Source of the DNA: Thuidium tamariscinum
Lineage: Eukaryota; Streptophyta; Bryopsida; Hypnales; Thuidiaceae
DNA: 64,000 nt
Assembly (NCBI GenBank): GCA_947034885.2
Contig: OX344751.2
Span: 46,467,082-46,531,081, forward strand
Reading direction: 5' to 3'
Shown here piece by piece: positions 25,001 through 35,687 of this stretch (position 1 is its first letter; the number at the start of each line of letters is the position of its first letter). Below the pieces are notes generated by a model that was not told the DNA's origin, did no database searches, and saw only the letters and a program-made list of their open reading frames with translations. Both the position numbers and the translations under genes were made by a program.

Positions 25001-25349
25001 TACTAAGAAAAGAAAATATCTCAAAAAATAGGGTTTTTGATGTTTTATTTTGTAAAACCATCGTGCTTATTTTGTAACTAGGCTCATAAATGAAAGTATT
25101 GTTTGTTAGGGGTATTTTGGAGGTATTTCCCACCTTCAAGTAGGCTTGATTTTGACCATTGAAATTCTACATTTTGGCATTCATTTCAAAATTTAATGTA
25201 TATAGCATTTTAGAGGATTATTTTCAAATAATTGTGGATGGATGTTCTAATGAGAGATAACATAAGTAATCTTTGTCAATGATAATCATTGAAGATCAAT
25301 GCAAAGCTTGTAAGGAAATCCCTTCTAACAATCAAAATACATACAATGG
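22039..25349. other. AT-rich intergenic, no gene recognised
   Basis: Only low-complexity AT-rich DNA and the minisatellite at 23414-23505 were recognised. The 22400-22615 and 23866-24144 frames show no protein features. Confidence 0.4.
23414..23505. repeat. 23-bp minisatellite, four units
   Basis: Four consecutive diverged units of 23 bp have the pattern 'catggaccc..aaattatg.t.a'. A fifth partial unit begins at 23506. Confidence 0.8.
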
Positions 25350-25357
25350 TTAATTAA

Positions 25358-26338
25358 TCCCTCATCCTTAAAGGAGACAAAAAAATGTCTTCATATAGTT
25401 TGGCAGTCCAATTCAAAGTGTTGTAACTTTTGCATCCAATGTTTGAATTCAATCAAACTTGTTGGAAAAGTTGCATATACTAACCTAGTTTGTATGATAA
25501 AATTTTCAAATTAAACCAAGATGTACAAATATTTTGGAAGCTAATCAAAGTTCATAGGTTCAATTTGAATTCACCAAACTGCATTCTCATGGCTGCAACT
25601 TGGGGGGCTTGTATCTTTTTCATCAAAAGTTAGTTTTCAATAAAAATAAAATTGGTTATGTTTTACTTAAAGTCTAGTTATTGTGGTCAAATTTTCATTG
25701 CAATTCAAGTTGTTTTGAATGTTTGAGAGCAATTCAAAGTTTTAAAACCTGATATTTTTGGATTACATTGAACTTTGGCAGCTTGTTTCTTCTTCATACA
25801 ATGCATGTTTGATGTTTCTAATAATTTTTTTTGTAAATGTTTTGTATAGTAGTCTAGTTTGTGTAATTAAAATTTTACTTCAATCCAAAAAGTTATGAGT
25901 GACTGAGAAGCATTTTAGTAGAGGAAGGTCCAACCATAGATGTTTTTTTGCAACCTTTTTCATATTTTTTTGATATTTCAAAACAATTCTAGAATCTCAA
26001 TGAATCAAATGAATAATGTTTTCTTTCACCGATGTGTTAGTGTTCTAGGATTGAATCACTTTATAGTTAAAAAATTTTTTCATTTGAATAGGTTTAGAAA
26101 TCAAATTTAATCTCCAAACTTGTTTTTAGGAAAATTTTAGCATCTTTTTTCAACACTAAAACATTATAATCTTGTACTATATATGGCCAAATGAATCCAA
26201 ATTTGATTGACATCATCTACAACATTCACACTACAAGATTGTATAGTTGAGATTTTCATACCTTAGTCACATTTAAACTTGCAACACTTGAAAAGCAAGG
26301 ATGCTTTTGAACATGTTTGGACCTTTAGGCATGAGGGG
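25358..26338. mobile_element. piggyBac-type non-autonomous element (981 bp)
   Basis: TTAA lies at 25354-25357 and 26339-26342. The termini are inverted: TCCCTCATCCTTAAAGG on the left and, complemented, CCCCTCATGCCTAAAGG on the right. The interior is similar along most of its length to 38574-39545 in the opposite orientation, for example 'caccaaactgcatt' near 25576 and its complement near 39325. It has no coding capacity. Confidence 0.75.
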
Positions 26339-26342
26339 TTAA

Positions 26343-28193
26343 AACCTTACAAGAACATTGTCAATGAATTTTTTATCTAAAAGGTGGAGCGATCTTGACT
26401 TCTATTTAAGATGCAACTAAATATTTTATTTGGCATTTGAAGAAAAAATATATCTAGCCACAATGACAAAACACTAGTTCCTACTAGCATGTTTTGTTTG
26501 TTTGTTTGTTGGGGGGGGGGGCAAATTTTGCCAAGTCTAACAAAAATGAATAAATATCATAACATCTCTTAAAATTTAAAAAAATGGCATGATGTAAAGA
26601 ACATAGGTTCTATAGGAAAATAAATGTTAGTTTTGATAGCGTCTATTGCAAGTGATTGTATTGCACTCTACTACATCAAATAGTTATTATCTAGAACAAG
26701 AGAGTCAAATCAATGAGATGCTTGATGGATTCTAAGTTCATAATCAATTCATCTTGATCTCAAACCTTGCTTTTTGATCTCTAACAAGTTTTCAAATCTT
26801 AGAACAAGTCTTTGTACTTAGATTTAGCAAGACCTATTAGAGTAATTTTAGACCTATAAGGTTAAATCAAATTGTTAATTGATTGAAATTAATCTATTCC
26901 AAATCTATAACATTAATTTGATTGTTGTTAATGACTAAATTACAGTCATTTACAAACATTTTATTTTTGCAAACAACAAAATATTTGATATTATAATGAC
27001 TATTTATTACTATTTAAATGATCACTTTAGACAATAAAAGCAACCATATTCTATAAACTACAATGACTATGAGTGTACAATACCTATTGAATGGCTAATA
27101 AACCCTATAACTATTTAAGAAGATTGATACAAAATAACTCAATAATATTTCTCAAAAGAAAGTAGTACAAAGCTTGGTAATAATTAATGCTCCAAGAATT
27201 GTGTTGGCATGCAAAATTTAAGTTTCATCTTAGACAATGGTCTGATATGGATATCCTTCAAACTTTAGGATAATGTCCTTCTAGAAATGAAAAAAATATT
27301 GGGAAATTACAAAGATTACATTGTGTTATAGAAGGCAAGTTGGTACATGATAATCATGTGCTACTTAGGTCAAATTCAACAATTGACTTTTTTCCTAATT
27401 TAACAAAACCATAACCTAATTGCAACATAGTAGTGAAAGAATTATGTATTTAAGGCTTTCTATTAAAACTAGGCATGCACCTTATAAAGTTTGTATTTAA
27501 GTATATAGTATGGTTTTGGGAGAAAAATTTATTGAATTACATTCAAATTGCGTAAAAATTTGGGATTTTTGAAAGTTCTTACAAATAAAGAAATGTAGTA
27601 ATACATCAAATTAAGAATTAAAATTAAACATGGATATGGCTCAAACATTGTTTTAGCTAATTATCATATTTATGAACAATATCTCTATATATTGGTATTG
27701 TAGGTTGTTCATTTTGCTTTAACAATTGTGGATTTGATAACAAAAGAATAAAAAATAATATCAAAAATGTTCAATTTTTCTTGCTGAATAGTATTTTAGA
27801 TGGAGTATTACAACTTTCTCATGAATTTGTCTTCAAATTCATGTAAATAAAAATGTGTAATTTCTAGCACACATTGAATGATTAAAAAAATGACAATGTC
27901 TTAGTGAGATAGTCTTTTTTGAAACCCATATTAGACCATTGACCTTTTGACTTCAATAGATACTATAAATTAATCTTTAATTTTTTTCAAAGAAATCTTA
28001 GATCTTCTATGAAGCACTAAAAAATATTATAAGTTCTTTGGGGATACCTTGAAAAGTTTTATACATAGTTTAGAAATCATTGAAAAGTTTTGTAAAATAA
28101 TAAAAAGGCCACCTTAATATTAGCCATACACATCTAATTTTTAAGAATGGTTGACTTCTTCTAACTACCATACATTACAAAATGACATGAAAT
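26343..28193. other. AT-rich intergenic with a dispersed repeat
   Basis: No gene is recognised. A T/G microsatellite followed by a G run lies near 26494-26522. The rest is AT-rich apart from the repeat at 27241-27943. Confidence 0.4.
27241..27943 (+). repeat. Dispersed repeat, about 0.7 kb, copy 1
   Basis: It is similar in the same orientation to 54831-55554, with shared blocks such as 'ataatgtccttc', 'gtgttatagaaggca', 'ataatcatgt' and 'tcatgaatttgtc'. No ends typical of a known transposon class and no coding frame were found. Confidence 0.75.
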
Positions 28194-28879
28194 TTAACCC
28201 GTAAAGGTTTTGGGAGTGATTTTGGAAAAAGTAGTCAAAATAGGGGTGTTTGTGGAATGTAAAGAGTGGACAAGAATCAACAAATTTTTTGGGACCACCA
28301 ACCGTAAGATCTTGAGCTTGTCTTCATTGTGAAGACACCTACCAATTTTCAACTGCAAATTCTTTGAATTGAGTGAGATCTAATAGTTCAAAGTTGGAAT
28401 TTATTTTTTTCTCACTGTAAAAATCCCGGGCAGCTGCACTTAGAGTGCCAAATTCCTCATCTATACAATTCCATTTTCATTGTAAAAGTTTAGATTGCAT
28501 TTCCCATACAAGTTAGGAGCATTCTCAAAAAATTTGAAAGTCATCACACTCCTAGAACATTAGGAAAACAACATGATTGTAGGCATAGGTTTTAAAAAAG
28601 TAGTATACACTAGCATGTTTTCAATTGCCAAATTGGAACTTCTAATGAGTTTGGATTAGAAATTTGAATGGTGGAGACAATGAGGTATGCATACTTCATC
28701 ATTAGAAATTATGATCTATGAAAAATTTGAAAATCTCAAAATTTGGCATCACAAATTTAGCCACAGCCTCCTGTGTAAGTTTCAGGTCTTTGGGCACCCT
28801 TCAAATACTGGGCCCTTAGAGTGCACATCCCGGGTCTACTTCTGACTGATGAAAAAATCCTTGACAAAACTGAAATCTC

Positions 28880-29230
28880 CCTTGTTTGACCGGTGTAGCA
28901 GCCTAGCACGGGGCTGGCCAATTCAACTATCTGGGCAGGGCTGACCAGCCAAGGGCCGTTGACCCGCCCATGGGGGTGCCAGGCTGAGCCAAATCCCCTG
29001 CCCAATGGGGGTTGGTCCGCCTGCCCCACCCAATGGGGTGGCTAGCCTACCTGCTGGCCCGCCCTGGCTCACCACTGCCGGCCCGCCCAAGGGCCTTGGG
29101 CTGGGAATCATGCCGGCCTCCTCCCACGGATGCAAAATGTGAGCACTCCAGGGACTCTCACAGTCCAGGGACTTTTTTGAGCAACCACTCCAGGGACTCA
29201 TTTGAGTAGCCACAGTCCAGGGACTTGAAT
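28880..29230. repeat. GC-rich block with CCAGGGACT repeats inside the piggyBac-like element
   Basis: 28880-29110 is strongly GC-rich with many GGCC, CCCGCC and CAATGGGG words. 29148-29225 contains four spaced copies of CCAGGGACT. It stands out from the AT-rich surroundings. Open frames on both strands here (28757-29240) reflect the base composition and match nothing I recognise. Confidence 0.6.
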
Positions 29231-29420
29231 CCCTATACAATAAAATTTGAATAAGTCTTAGTAAACACTTCTGGCTACAATCCTTGAAATAAAAGTAACA
29301 TTACTATTACACAAGATTTTTCAAACTAATATAAAATGACATAGACAAATATACAAAGTTTTAGGATAAATATGAAAGGGATAGGAAAAAAAGTTGAGAA
29401 GGTGAAAAAAGTACTTTAGA

Positions 29421-29733
29421 ACATAGGCAAAAAAAATGGAAAGGTAATAGATTACTTGGGGCTCAAAATAACTTAGAATGAGGTAGGGTAAAAAATTGAA
29501 AAGGTGAAGAAATAACTCTACTACACATAGGCAAAAAAAATGGGAAGGTAATAGATTACTTGGGGCTCAAAATAACTTAGAGTGAGGTAGGGTAAAAAAT
29601 TGAAAAGGTGAAGAAATAACTCTACTACACATAGGCAAAAAAAAATGGGAAGGTAATAGATTACTTGGGGCTCAAAATAACTTAGAGTGGGATAGGAGAA
29701 AATATAGAGAAGGTGAAGAAATAATGTTTGAAC
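29421..29733. repeat. 104-bp tandem repeat, three units
   Basis: Units start at 29421, 29525 and 29629 with ACATAGGCAAAAAA and contain 'taatagattacttggggctc'. A partial unit precedes them at about 29378. The array ends 12 bp from the transposase stop codon. The repeated peptide in the frame at 29521-29739 is a by-product of the repeat. Confidence 0.9.
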
Positions 29734-29745
29734 ATGCACATCACC

Positions 29746-32700
29746 TCATGGTCTTTGTGAGCGGTTGTAGCGTGCTTGATTTCGGGGCCCATAATGATAT
29801 TCTTCAAAACATCCACGGTTCAAGCATAAAAATACACGGTTGCAACGACGACAATAGAAGCTACACCTTGTGTCCCCGCACAATAGACATGCACGCCTCA
29901 AGCGACTAGAAGTTGGCATGTGAGGACGCGGGTCTCTCTCTTCTTCATCTACATCCGTTCCTCGCCCACGCCAATTCAATGTGAGTGCATCACACAAATC
30001 GGCCTTGAACTGTAAGTGAGTAATCGGTTTCTTTGGATGACACCTTTGACGCAAGGTCTCCAAATAGATGACATACATATTGACCACCGTAGTGTCCAAT
30101 AGGAAGTAGAAAACTCGATGCCACCACTTGTGTGACCTCGTTTGGCAAGAGTATGAGGCTCTAAGTTGGTCCGCCACATCCACCCCTCTCATGTGTGTGG
30201 TATATTCAAGATGTATAGGAGAAGTCTGTATTGGATCCCTTGCTGCCCCATTTCTACGTGGAACCGTCAGTACAGGCACATATGGAAAGCCAATAGGCAA
30301 TGCATTTGTGGATAAAAGGAGCACTGGGCGTTTGTCCTTCCACATAACACATGCAATGCCACGAGATTCATGCATCCTCCACTCTAACGTGCCTTGCGGT
30401 GAATTGCTCCAATTTTGAACCGCTTTCAATTCCGTTGGTAGGCCCACGCGATTAGACCTCATCGTCCCAGTGGCATAAATTTCTCGTGTAGCTAACTCCG
30501 TAAATAAGCCAATGCTAGAAAAATAGTTGTCTGTGACAACAACATGTCCCTTTCCCTCTTGGCCATTCAACAACCTTGTAACCACGTTGTGTGCTACATT
30601 AGCCTCTTCATGAACCATTGCTGGTACTTCTCCTACTCCTTCATGGTTGGCCCCACAATAGATTTCGAAGTTGTACACATATTTTGATGTAGAGTCCGCC
30701 AAGCACCAAACCTTTATGCCCCATTTCAATGGCTTCTTAGGCATATATTGCCTAGCAGGGCAATAGGAGCCCTTATAGCGTATCATCATTTCATCCACTA
30801 TAAGGTACTTCCCCAAAGTCCACTCGCACTTGAAACTATCTCTAATTTCATTTGCAAGCCACCGCACTTGTCCCATCTTGTCATAACTGGGCATATCTCT
30901 TTGTCCAACATAGTTTGAAGGAATTAGTGACATGAAGGCATCTAGTGATATCTTGGAACCTCAACCTAGATAGGATTTTAGAAATCCGAGGACAATGAAA
31001 AAAAGAGCCTTCTTTGCTCCAATAGGTCTTCATGTTTGGTTGCTTCTTCAACCCCATGAAAATGCGAGCTGCTAAATAGGCCTTCAAAGTCTGAATTGTG
31101 ATAGGCAACCATCCTTCTTCCCCCCTTGTTTTTCCATGCTCATCCGGTGTAGTGGCATAACAATTAGTCTCTATCACTATTTTCCGCAACAAAGTGTTTG
31201 GCCAAAACAATGAAAACAATTGCATAAATGTAGGCATCATGTGCCAAAAAGTTGTGGGCCCCCGTGCACCTACAAATGTCTTGGGCTTTGGATCATAGGT
31301 GAAATTGGATTGTGACCACGTTGAATTACGGAATCTATGCTTCACACCCTCTGGATTCTCCAGATCCCCTCCATCACTACTTTCATCCCCATCATATGCA
31401 TCCTCATTGTCAAGCAATTCATTCAACATTGAAGCACCTTCATGTGTATTCCTTGCTCGAACCTTCCCTCTGAATTCCACTCTAGAAGAATTGGCATGTA
31501 CTTGAGTGGCACGCCCATGATGCCGTTGTTGACGATGAGGTATGGAATTAGGATCCTCTTCATCAAAATTGTTGTTCTCTTCATTCACCCACTCCGGTTG
31601 AAAAGGTAGGACACCAAATGCATGATCCTGCCTGAAACTAGCACTATAAAGTTTGAGACATGTCCAAACCAAAAATATTCTAATTTTGAGAAGACAAGTT
31701 TATAACACCTATGTTGATTTTGACAACATAACTAGTAGGCTACCATCAAAACTCAAATGGTAATGTAAATTGAGACTTTGGAAATAGAAGATGACATTTT
31801 GGCATGTTGAAATAAAATAGGAGTTCTAACCATACATTCTATTTCACAAGGATTTTACAAAATATAGAGCTATCATTATATGAACATTGAAATTATAAGG
31901 TTGCAAATAATTACTTCTTGTGTAGAATTCCTTTGTAGAAGAAGAATATACATCTTCATTAGAATCATATCTGATAAGTTTTATGAATTGCAATTGTTGC
32001 TTGATTCAAAAATCATTCATTGAAATTGTATATAAAGATTCATTTTTACACTCTACAAGTTCCAAAAAATAAAATGAGAACTTCATAATCACACATACTA
32101 CCTATATAAGTAAGAAGACCATGAATGCACGGACCTATTATTATTTGAACAATGAAATTTGTATGTAAAAATAACCTTTCTCTAGGAAGTTCAAATGTCT
32201 CATATATTTTGTTAGAAAAAGGTACATGTTTACTAGGATAACCACTTAGAAGGTTCATGGAGATTGTGTTTAGATGAATTTGCAATCCTAGTTTGTCCTA
32301 TATTTTACTTCCACATTTTATAGTTTGTTTTGACTCCAAGAATTCTTCTCATATAATTGAAAGAAATTCAAAATAATACCTAATACCTAATTATATGAAG
32401 AATACATATTATGAACTATGACAATTTGTGGAACATTGAAATTTCTATGTGGCAAAAGAGTTCTCTTGGGGAGTGAAAGTGGGTCATTTCTTTTGCTAAG
32501 GGAAATGTACATGTTCACTAAAACCATATCTTATGACTTTTAGGGGTTTTGTTTTTATATTGATTGAAGTTATATTGCATGGAATTTGACCACTTCAATT
32601 TGTTCTTCATTTACACTCTATGAACCTCCCAAAAAATGTTCAAAAACAAAAAATAAAAAACAAAAAACATCAAATAAATATATGTATGAAGAACATTTAC

Positions 32701-34644
32701 ATTTATATTGAAATATGAATATGTCTATATATACATTACCAAATTCCGCATATAAGTTTTGTAAATTTTTTATTTATTATGCCCTTCCATTGGATAACAA
32801 AAACATATGAGTATTTAAAAAATCTTAGCTAACTATCCTCCTAAACCCAACAACTTAGGGTGGATCTAGTTCACCCACCTAAAGGGCCTGTCCCCAGCAA
32901 TTCCCCCTTCCTCGCCTTGCTGCAGCTGCTCTCCAGCGTCCCGTTGCAGGTTCTCCCCTGTGTCCCGGTACTGGTGCCCCCCTCCGTCTCGGTACTGGTG
33001 CCCCTCTCCATCCCGGTACTGCTGCCCCCCTCCGTTCCGGTACTGTTGCCCCCCTCTGTCTCGGTGCGGCTGGCCCCCGGCGCCTTCCACGGCAAAATCG
33101 GCAAAGTCCACAGGTCCTCCCTCCATGCCAGGCGGGAAAACTTGGGCCCTTGGATTCTCATTCCCTCCTGGCCATGCAGACGCGGGGTTCACGAGGCTGC
33201 AACGGTCACTTGAGTCTCCCGTTCTTCCATACGCCGAACTCGGACCCGCCTTGTCTGCGACTCTTGGCTTCATTTTTCTCCCCTGCCGCGTTTCTCTCTC
33301 TACATGTTTGTTGCCGAAGGAAACTTCGCTGTGCAGAAGCTCCGGAGGCCAACTACATGCGTCTAGGTAGAAGTCCCGTTCATCATCTTCTTCAGACTCA
33401 GAGGAAGCACCCTCGCAAGATGAAAGTCGTGGCAGTGCCCACCTGTCTTCTTGTTCTTGGCTTTCCAACAAGTCGAAATTTGTTTCACCGATGGGCATGT
33501 CTACATGTTCTGTAGGACGAGGATGCTCTGTAGGATGAGGATGCTGTGGAGCATCATTACTACCTGATGAGTTTGAATCGGTAGGTGAGCCATGGCTGGC
33601 AAGGCGTTGAGACATTGCGGTTGGAGCCGTTCACTGCGCCATGGAGGAAGGTCCTCCTTTGCTAGCTGCAGCCAACACAAGATGGGTGAGGTTAGTCATG
33701 TTTCTAATTTGGTTTTGAAAGCTTTGTATTCTCTAATAAAATGAATATATTGTTTGTACAGTGGTCATATGCAACTTACCCATTTTCCTTTCTCGAAGCG
33801 TGCTCTCCTCGGCATTTCGGTTGGAAGAACTTCTTTCTTTTGCAATAGGAAAATCAGGCCACACTTGTTCCTTGACAAGTGTAGGAATTAGTGGATGAAA
33901 CTGCCTCCTTTGACACCACCCTAAGCACCTTGCTGCTTGTCTATAGAAGTAGTGACGGTAGTTTGCTGGTACTGGATCTACAGGCCACTTTGCAGTACCT
34001 CTTGGAACTGATAGAGAATGTAAGTACTCTGGATTTAGCAAAGCCACCACTCTAGATGCTTGATTCGCAGATGCTCCTTCGTGGTGAGTGAGAAGTTGAA
34101 ATAGTTGATGTTCAACCGAGGTCGTTTGTGTAACGTCCTCCTGTATTTGAACTTGCATGAACTGAGGGTGTCTGTCGATTGCAGAGAACTCCTCCCTTTG
34201 ATGGTCCCTTGCTGCCCTATTGATGTCGATCTGCTGCTCTGATTGGTGTGGACTCACCGCGATGCCAATAGGGTGAGTCTGCGTCGAACCTCCGACGTCA
34301 CTTCGCAGTTGAAGTTCGGCGCCACTGGGGTGAGTCTGCGCCAAATCTGTTCTCCCACAAGTCTGCAACTCGGTGCCGACTTCCCAACTCTCCACGCCGC
34401 GGCTGCCGAACTGAAGCCCCTTCTACTGCCGCTGGTCGCCTTTGGGTGCTCCGTCGATGAAGGAGATCTTCCGCTTCTCCGCTCGCAGGTGACCACCTCC
34501 ACCGCTGTCGAGCTTCGTCTCCGCTTTGCCGGCACTAGACGTCGCTGCTGGTTCAGAAGCCCCGCCCTGTTGCAGCTGCGGCAACGTCCTTCCCACTTGA
34601 ACTGGTTCCTGATCACTTGGTTTGTGCACTGCGTTTGTAGTCAT
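29746..34644 (-). pseudogene. piggyBac-like transposase gene, three predicted exons, disrupted
   Basis: DDE transposase of the piggyBac family (DDE_Tnp_1_7), which would excise and insert DNA at TTAA. Exon 3 (31631-29746) holds the family core: an N-terminal part up to 'RCLHVT', then YDKMGQVRWL, VDEMMIRYKG (first catalytic Asp, 30793-30795), YMPKKPLKWGIKVW, TDNYFSS (second Asp, 30529-30531), GVDVADQ (third Asp region, 30169-30180) and a C-terminal Cys-rich zinc-binding motif (CLLCGDTRC..CRRC). A one-base shift near 30915-30930 splits the core into two frames (31672-30881 and 30933-29746). Upstream, 34644-33780 and 33665-32879 join in phase to exon 3 through GTAAGT..CAG and GTGGGT..CAG introns, predicting about 550 extra N-terminal residues. 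This upstream part carries an in-frame TAG (34425-34423) and TGA (33633-33631). With three lesions it is probably inactive. The core assignment is firm. The three-exon chain is inference, and the upstream exons could be a separate gene. Confidence 0.75.
32950..33070 (-). repeat. 24-bp coding minisatellite (QQYRDGGG units)
   Basis: Within predicted exon 2 of the transposase gene, about five units of 24 bp encode diverged octapeptides of the form (Q/H)QYRDGGG. The frame-preserving period suggests expansion under coding constraint, at least in the past. It is Gln/Arg/Gly-rich and likely disordered. Confidence 0.8.
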
Positions 34645-35687
34645 GTTACATGTGGATTGGATTGTGAACTATGGGGAATGCTAGGGAAGTATTTGTGGCA
34701 TTGTGTTTTCCTTGTTTAGATAGTAATGAATAACCGGCAAGGAGAGTGAGACAGATTTTTGTCGTGCAAAATATTTCGAAATTTGTGTTCCTGCTTGTGG
34801 GATGATGCGCTCAATTTCAAGTTTTGACGGTTCATTACTGATCTTCTTTAGGTAGGCAAGATATCAGTTGCCAAAATTAAATTTTCTTCTGTTAAAATTT
34901 TTGTTGAGATCACTGTGCATCTCAGATCATGGTCATGAATCATAGGTGACTGTAAGCTATATTCAGTTTGTGTCATACCTAATTGAAAGTTGCAACCTCT
35001 ATTTTTTTGAATTTCCAATAGGAAATAGTAGCACAATTATGTCATGATTTCAGCTTTGAAGCAGTAATCAAGATGAATGAAGTACATTATAGTAACTATG
35101 CAAAATTGCCATATTTTTGTTGTTCCAAAATCAGTTGAAGGTATTGCATTTGTAGAGTTTATCATTTGGAAGTTCCAGGATATAGCCAAGATTTAGTTCA
35201 CAAACACAGCAGTGGACCTCCATTTTCAGTTGACCGTTATTGCTTCATTTCATGGCGAAGTCTGGCACTTCCTTAGCTCCACTTGGCCTTGCTGTATGGC
35301 AGCCCTGATCACCATTGAAGAGTGTTATAAATGAGGATTCTGAATCCAAGACTGACAGAAGAAGAAGAAGAAAGGGAACCCATTCTTTTGTGGATTCAAC
35401 CCCCTGCCCTGAACTCTGCCCCTGGCCCTTGGGGCAAGTTCACAGAAATTTAGCCTTAGTGTAAATTGTGTTGCCCGTGCTGCCCTCAGACTAGCCCAAA
35501 GTACTTGTCCTTGAATAACTCTTTTTGTATAAATGAGAAAGGGTTGGGAATTGTTGCACTTGAAAGCTACTCCTCAAGCATTCTTTGTGTTAAAATTTCA
35601 TGACCAAATACCCAATATTCCACTAGTACTGGCCTGACTAAAAAAGTTATGTTTCCAAAAAACACTATTTGGTCCTTTAGGGGTTAA

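Larger units (their letters stand above)
28198..35683 (-). mobile_element. piggyBac-like DNA transposon, 7.5 kb, with broken transposase gene
   Basis: TTAA at 28194-28197 and 35684-35687 bounds the segment. The ends are inverted: CCCGTAAAGG on the left and, complemented, CCCCTAAAGG on the right, followed on both sides by a similar AGTG..TTTTGGAAA block. Inside, all on the minus strand, is a piggyBac-family transposase gene (29746-34644). The target site, CCC start and cargo agree with the piggyBac superfamily. The left arm also holds a 104-bp tandem repeat and a GC-rich block (28880-29230). At 7.5 kb it is much larger than the 2.5-kb insect element. Several short TTAA-bounded elements in the window have similar ends and are probable derivatives. 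Confidence 0.7.

Noticed and set aside
28757-29240. Overlapping Pro/Gly/Trp-rich frames on both strands
   Set aside because: They arise from the GC-rich block, with no conserved motif and no splice context.
29521-29739. 72-codon frame with a repeated peptide
   Set aside because: It is a translation of the 104-bp tandem repeat.
30881-30933. Overlap of two transposase frames as programmed frameshifting
   Set aside because: No slippery heptamer is evident, piggyBac transposases are not known to use it, and other lesions are present in the gene. A mutation is simpler.
34243-34719. 158-codon plus-strand frame
   Set aside because: Antisense to the predicted first exon of the transposase gene, and it spans GC-rich low-complexity sequence with no recognised domain.
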